The notes beneath the pieces are model-generated. The model was given only the letters and a program-made list of their open reading frames with translations, searched no databases and had not been told where the DNA came from. This document shows positions 57,286 through 64,000 of a stretch of DNA of 64,000 nt, piece by piece. Position numbers and translations under genes: made by a program. The first letter of the stretch is position 1. Every line of letters starts with the position of its first letter. Source of the stretch: Palsa-739 sp036512155 (GTDB taxonomy: Bacteria; Actinomycetota; Thermoleophilia; Gaiellales; Gaiellaceae); assembly GCA_036512155.1 (NCBI GenBank), contig DATCBD010000055.1, positions 1-64,000 on the forward strand, written 5' to 3'.

Positions 57286-58271
57286 GGGATCGAGAGGACG
57301 ATCTTGCCGAGCTGCTCGCCGGCCTCGAGTCGCGCGTGCGCCGCGCGGATCTCCGCCAACGGCACGACCTCGTCCACCACGGGAAGCGCGCGGCCGCTCG
57401 CGACGAGGTCGTACGCGCCCTCGAAGTCCGCCTTCGTCCCCATCGTCGAGCCGAGGATGGTCAGCTGCTTCCACCAGACGCGATGCAACGCCGCGGGCGG
57501 GTTCGGCCCAGACGTCGCACCGCACACGGCGATGCGGCCATCGCGTGCCGCCACATCGAGCGAAATGCGCCACGTCGCCTCGCCGACGCTGTCGACGACG
57601 ACGTCGGCGCCGCGGCCGCCCGTCGCCTCGCGCACGGCCGCCTTCACGTCGCCCGTCGCATGATTCACGACTGCGTCCGCTCCGAGCTCACGCGCCCGCT
57701 CGAGCTTCGCATCGCTCGACGAGGTGACGATCGTCTTCGCCCCGAAGGCGCGCGCGATCGCGAGCCCGGCGGTCGAAACGCCTCCGCCGATCCCCCACAG
57801 CAGCACCCACTCGCCCTCGCGCAGCGCTGCGCGCGTGACCAGCATCCGGTACGCCGTCTCGAACACGAGCGGAAAGGCGGCCGCGTCCTCGAACGAGAGC
57901 CCGTCCGGAATGGGATAGATGTTTGTCGCCGGCACGGTGACCAGCTCGGCGTTCGTCCCGTCGCCGTGCTCGCCGATGACGTGGATGGCGCCGTCGGCCG
58001 CCTCCACGCCCGGGTTGATCACCACCCGTTGTCCCGGTTCGAAGCCGCTCACGCCGTCGCCGAGCGCTTCGACAACCCCGGCCCCGTCTGCGCCGAGGAT
58101 GCGCGGCTTCGGCACCGAGGGCAGGCCCTTGCGGATCCAGACGTCCAGATGGTTCAGGGCCGACGCGCGCAGCCGGATGAGGACCTCGCCCGGGCCGGGC
58201 GACGGGTCGGGTGCCTCCTCCAGGACGAGCACCTCGGGTCCGCCGTCCTCGTGGATACGAACCGCAAGCAC
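57282..58271 (-). CDS. Zinc-type/quinone oxidoreductase (MDR family)
   Basis: 329 aa. Medium-chain dehydrogenase: N-terminal GroES-like fold (SALNHLDVWIRKG, LGADGAGVVEALG), Rossmann part with LLWGIGGGVSTAGLAIA and KTIVTSSSDAKLERA. The structural zinc Cys set is absent, fitting the NADPH:quinone reductase branch. GTG 58271 is 18 bp from the divergent queG start. Substrate unknown. Confidence 0.85.
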   Translation of the reverse strand: MLAVRIHEDGGPEVLVLEEAPDPSPGPGEVLIRLRASALNHLDVWIRKGLPSVPKPRILGADGAGVVEALGDGVSGFEPGQRVVINPGVEAADGAIHVIGEHGDGTNAELVTVPATNIYPIPDGLSFEDAAAFPLVFETAYRMLVTRAALREGEWVLLWGIGGGVSTAGLAIARAFGAKTIVTSSSDAKLERARELGADAVVNHATGDVKAAVREATGGRGADVVVDSVGEATWRISLDVAARDGRIAVCGATSGPNPPAALHRVWWKQLTILGSTMGTKADFEGAYDLVASGRALPVVDEVVPLAEIRAAHARLEAGEQLGKIVLSIP

Positions 58272-58277
58272 GCGCGG

Positions 58278-58284
58278 CACACTA
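58278..58284. promoter_or_regulatory. Overlapping divergent -10 hexamers, MDR / queG
   Basis: CACACTA. Leftward TAGTGT (58279-58284) is 7 nt before GTG 58271; rightward CACACT (58278-58283) is 6 nt before GTG 58290. The entire spacer is 18 bp. Confidence 0.5.
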
Positions 58285-58289
58285 TCGGC

Positions 58290-59192
58290 GTGACCGCCGA
58301 GCATCTCGGGCAGCTGGCAGCCGAGCTCGGGATCGACGCCGTCGGCGCCGCGCCCGCCGAGCCGTACGCGGAGACCGAGCGGCACATCCGCGAGCGCCGC
58401 GCTCGCGGGCTCTTCGCCGACATGCGCTTCACGATGGCGCGGCCGGAGGAGTCGTGCCACCCGGAGCTGCTGCTGCCCGGCGCGCGTACCGTGGTCTCGG
58501 CGGCGCTCTGCTACTACGCGCCGGAGCCGGAGCGGCAGCCCGGCCACGGGCGCCTGCCGCGCTACACGTGGTGGGACGCGTACGCGGAGCTACGAGAGAA
58601 GCTCGACGCGCTCGGCCGTGAGATCGGCGGCGCGTATCGCGTGCTTGTCGACGCGAACCAGCACGTCGACCGAGAGGGCGCGGCACGAAGCGGCGTCGGC
58701 TTCTACGGCAAGAACACGTTGCTCATCACGCAGCGCCATGGGTCGTGGGTCGTGCTCGGCACGCTCGTCACCGATGTGGAGCTCGATTCGACGCCGCCGC
58801 TCGACGCCGACTGCGGCGCGTGCCGCCTGTGCATCGACGCCTGCCCGACCGGCGCGCTCGACGAGCCGGGCACGCTCGACGCGACGAAATGCCTGTCGTA
58901 CTGGACGCAGGCGGCGGCGCCGATGCCCGACGCGTATCGCGCCGAGCTCGGGTCGCAGGTCTACGGCTGTGACATCTGCCAGGACGTCTGCCCGTGGAAC
59001 CGCGGCGTCGAGAAGCGGCGTGCAGGCTCATCGCTTCCTGCGGGCGCGGAGCCTCACGTGTCGCTCGCCGACTGGCTCGCCGCCGACCCGGCGGAGCTTC
59101 GCGCCCGGTACGCGCGCCTGTACGTGCCACGGAACGATGGTCGGCTGCTACAGCGGAACGCTGCGATCGCCGCGGAGAACGTCGGTGCCTAG
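58290..59192 (+). CDS. queG: Epoxyqueuosine reductase QueG
   Basis: 300 aa. Corrinoid-dependent reductase domain (IDAVGAAPAEPYAETERHI, FGVGFYGKNTLLI-type region, GTLVTDVEL) followed by two [4Fe-4S] sets: CGACRLCIDACPTGAL and CDICQDVCPWN. Performs the last step of queuosine formation in tRNA. Shorter at the C-terminus than E. coli QueG (lacks HEAT-like part). GTG start. Confidence 0.9.
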   Translation: MTAEHLGQLAAELGIDAVGAAPAEPYAETERHIRERRARGLFADMRFTMARPEESCHPELLLPGARTVVSAALCYYAPEPERQPGHGRLPRYTWWDAYAELREKLDALGREIGGAYRVLVDANQHVDREGAARSGVGFYGKNTLLITQRHGSWVVLGTLVTDVELDSTPPLDADCGACRLCIDACPTGALDEPGTLDATKCLSYWTQAAAPMPDAYRAELGSQVYGCDICQDVCPWNRGVEKRRAGSSLPAGAEPHVSLADWLAADPAELRARYARLYVPRNDGRLLQRNAAIAAENVGA

Positions 59193-60912
59193 GCGCCCCG
59201 GCCACTGGTTCGTTCTGCTTCGCGGTTCCCTCGTCGTCGTCGCGATCGTCGATGTGTCGCTCACGGACTTCCCGTCGTCGTACCGGCCGTGGGCATGGGC
59301 GGTGGTCGCGTTCTTCGCGGCGTCCACCGCGCTCTCGGGCGCGATTGCGTGGGTCGAGCTCAGCAGCGCCGGTCGGTCGCGCGCACGCATCCTCGCGATC
59401 TGCCTCGACGGCATCAGCACAATCGGCTTCGTCGCGGTCTTCTCCTACCAGTCGGGTGAGCCGTACCGCGCGCTCTATCTCGTGCCGATTGCCGAGGCTG
59501 CGCTGCGGTTCGGTCTGGCCGGTGGTCTCGTCGGTGGCACCGTCATGGTCGGCGCGACGCTCGTCGTCGACGCGCTCGGTCCTGGCCTCGCCTGGCGCAC
59601 GGTCGTCTCCCGCATTCTGGTCGGCGCCCTCGTGGGCATCGTCATCGGCTGGTTGCGCGACGGTCTCGCGGCGCGAGCCGCCGAGGCCGAGCGGCTTCGG
59701 GACGAGCTCGGCCGGCGGAGCGACATCCTCGAAGGCGCGAACCGGTGTGCGCGCGCGCTCGGGTCGTCGCTCGAGATCGAGACGGCGTTCGCAGCGTTCA
59801 TTCGCGAGCTGCGCACGGTCGTGCCGTTCGACCGGACGGCGATCGTCCTGATCGAGGACGAGACTGCGAAGACGATCGCCACGGCCGGCCGCGGCGCCAC
59901 GGAGATCTTCCCGCCCGGAAGCTCCGGTCCCGTACGGGGGTCGGTGCTCGACCGCGTGCGCGGCGGCGACGTCATCGTCCGGGGTGACCTAGGGCAGTCC
60001 GAGTATCCGGAGGACAAGCTGTTCGCCGACCTCGGTCTGCACAGCGAGATCGTCGCGCCGCTGCTCGCCGGCACGCTCCCGATCGGGATGATCGCGCTCT
60101 CCCGCGTGGAGCCGGACGCGTTTACGCCGGACGACGTCGAGCTCGTGTCACTGCTCGGGCGCCTCGCCGCCACCGCAGTGCAGAACATTCGTGCCTACGA
60201 GGCGGAACATCACACGGTCGAGGAGCTGCGCCGCCTGTCGGCGCTACGCGCGGATTTCGTGTCGCTCGTCTCGCATGAGCTGCGCAGCCCGATGGCGGCC
60301 GTCATCGGCGCTGCGCGCACGCTCCAGGAGCGCTGGCGGGTGCTTGCGCCCGATCAGCGTGAGGCGTTCCTGGCCCTCATCGCGGACGAGACGAACCGGC
60401 TCGCCGATCTCATCGGCGACGTGCTGAACACGTCGCAGATCGAGGCGGGGACGTTCAGCTACAGCTTCACCGACGTCGACCTCGGCCGGCTCGTGGAAGA
60501 CGCGGTCGCGATGGCTGCGATCGGACAGGACGAGGTGCGGGTGACGGCGAGCGTGTCGCAGTCGCTGCCGGCGATCCGTGGCGACCGGGAGCGTCTGCGC
60601 CAGGTGCTCGCGAACCTCATCGAGAACGCGATCAAATATTCGCTCTCGGGCGACGAGGTCGACGTGCGCGCACAGCCGGTCGACGGCAAGGTCAGGATCT
60701 CGGTCGCCGACCACGGGCCAGGCATTCCGTACGACCAGCAGCGGCTCATCTTCGAGAAGTTCGGACGCGCCGACATCCCCGGCGGCTCGAAGCCGGGCAC
60801 AGGCCTCGGCCTCTTCATCGCGCGCTCGATCGCCGAGGCGCACGGGGGAACGATCGACGTCCGCTCGAGTCCCGACGCGGGCTCGACGTTCACGCTCACG
60901 TTGCCCGCGTGA
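59185..60912 (+). CDS. Membrane sensor histidine kinase with GAF domain
   Basis: 575 aa. Five to six N-terminal transmembrane helices (about 8-155), a GAF domain (about 190-345), DHp with the phosphorylated His in SLVSHELRSPM, and HATPase (ANLIENAIKYS, DHGPGIP, KPGTGLGLF). No receiver or response regulator gene adjacent. GTG 59185 overlaps queG by 8 bp, so it is co-transcribed with it. Signal unknown. Confidence 0.85.
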   Translation: MPRRPGHWFVLLRGSLVVVAIVDVSLTDFPSSYRPWAWAVVAFFAASTALSGAIAWVELSSAGRSRARILAICLDGISTIGFVAVFSYQSGEPYRALYLVPIAEAALRFGLAGGLVGGTVMVGATLVVDALGPGLAWRTVVSRILVGALVGIVIGWLRDGLAARAAEAERLRDELGRRSDILEGANRCARALGSSLEIETAFAAFIRELRTVVPFDRTAIVLIEDETAKTIATAGRGATEIFPPGSSGPVRGSVLDRVRGGDVIVRGDLGQSEYPEDKLFADLGLHSEIVAPLLAGTLPIGMIALSRVEPDAFTPDDVELVSLLGRLAATAVQNIRAYEAEHHTVEELRRLSALRADFVSLVSHELRSPMAAVIGAARTLQERWRVLAPDQREAFLALIADETNRLADLIGDVLNTSQIEAGTFSYSFTDVDLGRLVEDAVAMAAIGQDEVRVTASVSQSLPAIRGDRERLRQVLANLIENAIKYSLSGDEVDVRAQPVDGKVRISVADHGPGIPYDQQRLIFEKFGRADIPGGSKPGTGLGLFIARSIAEAHGGTIDVRSSPDAGSTFTLTLPA

Positions 60913-60937
60913 CTGGACGCTCGCTCAGAGCTGTCCC

Positions 60938-61663
60938 TCACCTACCCGGGCTGTCCGCGTGGTCCCTGTAGATCGTCTGCCACGAATCCCAGGTGATCTT
61001 GAGGATCACGGCGGTGATCGCTAGACCAATCACCGGATCAGCGATCGGGGCGCCGAGCGCGATGACTGCCGCGCTGGCGACGACGCCAAGCGAGACGAAC
61101 CCGTCGATGCGCGCGTGGTTCCCGTCAGCAATCAGGGCGGGACTGTCGAGGCGTCTCCCGCCGCGCAGGCGGACTCTCGCGGCGATCTCGTTTCCGATGA
61201 ATCCGACGACACCCGCAGCTGCGAGCACCCAGAGGTGACTCAAGTGCTGCGGATGCACGAGTCGTTGGATGGTTTCGTAGAGGGCTACAAGCGCGCTGAT
61301 CAGGATCGCTGCGACGACTCCGAGTCCCGCCCAACGCTCACCGCGCGCTGAGCGGAGGTAGAACGCGATGCCAAGCGGAATCGCTGTAAGGCCGTCGCCG
61401 TAGTTGTGGATCAGGTCGGCGAGGAGGGCCACACTTCCGGTAGCGACGAAGATGAGCGTTTGGATCGCTGCGGCGGTTGTCAAGACGGCAAGGCTTATCG
61501 AGACCGTCCTGACCCCGTCCCGGGATTCGACGATTGACCGATCTACGAGGCCATGCGAATGACCATGAGTTCCATGTTCGTGATCGTCCTCGTACTCGTG
61601 CTCGCGAGGATGAGCTTCATGGACGTGGGGCCCCTCGATATCGCACGTCGCTGTGTGGCCCAT
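60938..61663 (-). CDS. CDF-family metal exporter lacking the C-terminal domain
   Basis: 241 aa. His-rich N-terminus (HVHEAHPREHEYEDDHEHGTHGH), then six helices with transport-site motifs HNYGD in TM2 and HARID in TM5. Exports Zn2+/Co2+/Cd2+-like ions in exchange for protons. It ends soon after TM6 (ITWDSWQTIYRDHADS), so the usual ~80-residue cytoplasmic metal-sensing domain is missing; short forms like this exist. Start at ATG 61663. Confidence 0.85.
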   Translation of the reverse strand: MGHTATCDIEGPHVHEAHPREHEYEDDHEHGTHGHSHGLVDRSIVESRDGVRTVSISLAVLTTAAAIQTLIFVATGSVALLADLIHNYGDGLTAIPLGIAFYLRSARGERWAGLGVVAAILISALVALYETIQRLVHPQHLSHLWVLAAAGVVGFIGNEIAARVRLRGGRRLDSPALIADGNHARIDGFVSLGVVASAAVIALGAPIADPVIGLAITAVILKITWDSWQTIYRDHADSPGR

Positions 61664-61669
61664 GGCCCG

Positions 61670-61675
61670 AGAATA
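61670..61675 (-). promoter_or_regulatory. -10 hexamer for the CDF exporter
   Basis: TATTCT on the minus strand, 6 nt before ATG 61663. Confidence 0.55.
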
Positions 61676-61713
61676 ACCGGAGTCGTTCAGGGATAGTGCG
61701 GAGCGCTTTCCGC

Positions 61714-63732
61714 TTACACGCGGGCGCGAAGTCGCTCGACGCCGAGCTCCTTCGCCAGCGACCGTGCGCGCTCCGCGATGCGCGTGCGCAGATCCGCGGG
61801 CTCGAGCACGATCGCCTCGCCGCGCTTCGAGAGGATCTCGCTCTCGAGCCACTCGTCGCTGCCGACGGGGATCTCGCGTAGCGCAGATTTGTCGGTGAGC
61901 CGCCGCGCGCCGCGCTCCACCTCGTAACGCGCGATCGCCGGCGTGTACAGCACCAAGGCGCGGCGGGCGTTTCGCAGGCGCACGGGCTCGAAGTCCTCGC
62001 GCGCGTCGAATTTCTCCTTCGTGAGCTTCGCGCTGCGCATCCGGTCGAGCCGGAAGGAGCGCTCGCCGTCGCTCGTGCGATCCCACGTGTGCACGTACCA
62101 CCAGGGCAGCGCGCGCTCGAACTTGTATGGCTCGATGACGCGCGTCGACGGCTGGACGTCGGACTCCTTCTGGTACTCGATCTCGACGAGGCGGTGCTCG
62201 CGCATGCCGCGCGCGAGCGTCGAGACGAGATCCTCCTCGCTCGGGCCGACGTGCGGCTCGGGCGTCTGCTGCAGCTCGAACTGGCCGAACGTTTCCTCGA
62301 GCTTCTTCCGCACGCGCTCGAGCGGCGTGTGCGCGTCGACGGCGATCATCGGCCCGACGTACTCGAGCGCGAGACGGATGGCCCGCGCCTCCAGCGGCGT
62401 CAGGCGCGGCGCGAGGCGGAACGTGTCGCCCCACAGCTCCTTGTCCACGTGGACAGCATCCTCGCGCAGCTCGGCGTAAATCGTGTAGCACCCGCCGCCG
62501 AAGTTGACGAGGTTCAGGAGCGAGAGGTGCTCCTCCAGCTCATCGGCCGGAATGGAGGGGAAGCGCTCCAGGAGGTCGGCGACCGGGATGGCCGCTTCCT
62601 TGTTCTCGCCACAGGCGGCGAGCAGGAACGCAAGCAGTGCCTGGAGGACGGCGAAGCGCTCCGGCGCGACCGGGCCGGCGGGACGCTCGGGGATCCCGTC
62701 CACGCCGCGCAGCGGCGCGTCGCGGGCCGGGACGGGGGCCTTGCCTTCGTGCCCGTCGCGGACGCGGCGCAGGGAGGAGGCCACCTCGCGGCGGAGCTCC
62801 TCGGGCTCGAGCGGCACGGCGCGGCCGTCCTGGCGGAGGACCCAGCTCGCGAGCTGCTCGACGGACGAGTACTCGGTGATCCAGACGCCGTCCTCGAGCC
62901 GTCCGGTCGTGCCGTACGCGCGCTGCACCCACCAGGCGGTGTCGCCCGGCACTTCGATGCGCGCCTCGCCGACGATGTCGCCGATCTGCCACGGCGGCCG
63001 CCCGCGGAACTGCTCGATGTCGAAATCGGTCGGGATGCGGAAGTCGCGCTCGCGCCGGGTCGCGAACCGGATCTCGCCGCGGATGCGCGACACCCGGAAG
63101 GTGCGCAGGTCGTCGCGGTCGAGGTCCTGTCCGACGACGTACCAGACGCCGTTGTCGGGGAGCAGCGCGTACGGGTTCACCGTGCGCTCGGACTCGACGT
63201 CGCGCGAGATCGACCAGTAGTCGAACTTGACGGTGCGCTGCTTCGAGATCGCGCCTTCGAGTTTTGCGAGCCGCCCCGGCATCTCCGGCGAGTAGTCGGG
63301 GTCGAGCACCTCGACGCGACCTGCTGTCGCGGACGGCGACTCGACGAACCCGGGGCGGCCGAGGGCGAGGTTCTGCAGCGCGAGCCGGAGCGGCTCCGCG
63401 TACGCGAACTTCCCCTCGAGGAGATACAGCGCCGTGTTGAGCGCGGCGAGCTCGTCGTTCTCGAGCTCGAGCTTCGGCAGGAAGTACTGCTCGGAACGGA
63501 GCGTGTACAGCTCCTCGCCGGTGAACTCGTCGCGCTGCGACTGCAGGGGGACGCCGAGCGCGAGCAACTCGGCCCGGTCGGAGTAGAACCGGCGGGCGAA
63601 CGCCTCGTCGGACATCTCCGAATAGCCCTCGACGTTCGACTTGACGTCGCGCGCGGTGATGGGTCGCCGCTCCGCCATCAGGAACGCGACCAGCGAGAGC
63701 TGGCGGATCAGCTTGTCAGTGTCGTGCGACAG
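61714..63732 (-). CDS. PafB-PafC fused WYL regulator, CTG start inferred
   Basis: 672 aa as drawn. Two WYL regulators joined: the N-terminal unit has a winged HTH (DKLIRQLSLVAFLMAERRPI, RRFYSDRAELLALGVPLQ) and a WYL domain (about 165-230), the second has another HTH-like part (about 345-440) and WYL region (WWYVHTWDRTSDGERSFRLDR). PafBC is the LexA-independent DNA-damage activator of actinobacteria. The first ATG (63678) would delete half of the HTH; the codons upstream encode it well, back to CTG at 63732, with an in-frame TAA 4 codons before that. Hence CTG start. Confidence 0.85.
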   Translation of the reverse strand: MSHDTDKLIRQLSLVAFLMAERRPITARDVKSNVEGYSEMSDEAFARRFYSDRAELLALGVPLQSQRDEFTGEELYTLRSEQYFLPKLELENDELAALNTALYLLEGKFAYAEPLRLALQNLALGRPGFVESPSATAGRVEVLDPDYSPEMPGRLAKLEGAISKQRTVKFDYWSISRDVESERTVNPYALLPDNGVWYVVGQDLDRDDLRTFRVSRIRGEIRFATRRERDFRIPTDFDIEQFRGRPPWQIGDIVGEARIEVPGDTAWWVQRAYGTTGRLEDGVWITEYSSVEQLASWVLRQDGRAVPLEPEELRREVASSLRRVRDGHEGKAPVPARDAPLRGVDGIPERPAGPVAPERFAVLQALLAFLLAACGENKEAAIPVADLLERFPSIPADELEEHLSLLNLVNFGGGCYTIYAELREDAVHVDKELWGDTFRLAPRLTPLEARAIRLALEYVGPMIAVDAHTPLERVRKKLEETFGQFELQQTPEPHVGPSEEDLVSTLARGMREHRLVEIEYQKESDVQPSTRVIEPYKFERALPWWYVHTWDRTSDGERSFRLDRMRSAKLTKEKFDAREDFEPVRLRNARRALVLYTPAIARYEVERGARRLTDKSALREIPVGSDEWLESEILSKRGEAIVLEPADLRTRIAERARSLAKELGVERLRARV

Positions 63733-64000
63733 TGTGAAACGAGCTTACTGCGCAAACGCTGTGGAAGGCGCTGTGGAAAACCGTCCGATCGAAGAGCTGG
63801 CGCTCTTCGATCGGTGGAGTTTGTGCTTCGCCGAGCGGACGCGGGCGGAGCCCGCGTCCTCTTATGTGACCTGAGCGGCGCTTTCGTTCTGCGCGGGTGG
63901 TGGTGCGCTGGCGCGCATCCCCACCCGCGTCAGTTCGCCTCCACGTAAGCCGGCTTCGCCTGTCTTACGCTCCGGCCTCGGTGCTTGCGGGGTTCGAGCG
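63733..64000. other. Upstream region with four successive hairpins
   Basis: No coding frame supported. Inverted repeats: 13-bp stem at 63785-63814 (loop TGGC), 10-bp stem at 63837-63859, 9-bp stem at 63892-63929 enclosing TGCGC-TGGC-GCGCA, and 6-bp stem at 63944-63969. The first is followed on the minus strand by ACGGTTTT and may be a terminator for a gene right of the window. Confidence 0.5.
63785..63814 (-). terminator. Hairpin, probable terminator of a gene beyond the window
   Basis: CCGATCGAAGAGC-TGGC-complement, perfect 13-bp stem. Read on the minus strand it is followed by ACGGTTTT. Confidence 0.5.

Overview
The window looks like a stretch of chromosome from a high-GC actinobacterium. 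I infer the class Thermoleophilia (Gaiellales/Solirubrobacterales type) from the gene set: a PafB-PafC fusion, an ANTAR regulator, cyclic 2,3-diphosphoglycerate enzymes, CcmE/CcmF and many leaderless GTG/ATG starts. There is no rRNA, CRISPR array, phage or transposase gene. Coding density is high and most neighbours overlap by 4 bp or less.

Layout. 0.1-4 kb: a DUF899 thioredoxin-like protein, a DUF2182/DUF1326 membrane pair, and a TasA/camelysin-like secreted protein. 4-6.2 kb: an ANTAR regulator, then a hicB-hicA toxin-antitoxin pair chained to a P-loop kinase. 6.2-12.3 kb: an MBL-fold hydrolase, MFS exporter plus MarR, M15 peptidase, dihaem cytochrome c and a cation/Ca antiporter. 12.3-16.4 kb: an operon resembling gamma-glutamylated amine breakdown (glutamine-synthetase-like, PuuD-like, aldehyde dehydrogenase, SDR). 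16.4-18.4 kb: YjbQ, a CAU-anticodon tRNA, and an insertion scar made of a 43-bp repeat of the tRNA 3' half around an FkbM methyltransferase, next to a truncated SDR gene. 18.5-23.5 kb: secreted proteins, a glycoside hydrolase, MsrA, an SDR and an esterase. 23.5-28.7 kb: pdxS, a membrane protein, pdxT, yebC, ruvC, ruvA, ruvB. 28.8-38.7 kb: membrane proteins, a glycosyltransferase, a class V aminotransferase, recJ, a methyltransferase, relA and an SDR. 38.8-44.9 kb: GAF-like, thioesterase, phosphomannomutase, a large cyclase-ATPase regulator, and a TIM-barrel protein. 44.9-49.5 kb: ccmE, ccmF and companions, then an M23 peptidase. 49.5-52.4 kb: mntH with its DtxR/MntR regulator, hpt, and a nuclease-like protein. 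52.4-56.7 kb: metallophosphoesterase, small ORF, cyclic 2,3-DPG synthetase, 2-phosphoglycerate kinase and glpX in one overlapping run, then a DUF59 protein. 56.7-63.7 kb: quinone oxidoreductase, queG, histidine kinase, CDF exporter and PafBC.

Working together. The most unusual unit is the coupled set at 52.4-56.2 kb. It should convert 2-phosphoglycerate to 2,3-DPG and then to cyclic 2,3-DPG, a solute best known from methanogens, next to a gluconeogenic FBPase. A second window-wide pattern is regulatory: many genes have a TAnnnT hexamer 6-7 nt before the start codon and no Shine-Dalgarno sequence, which is the signature of leaderless transcripts. In several divergent pairs the two -10 hexamers overlap. 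Homology also shows that two genes (hpt and the PafBC fusion) must start on codons other than ATG/GTG/TTG.
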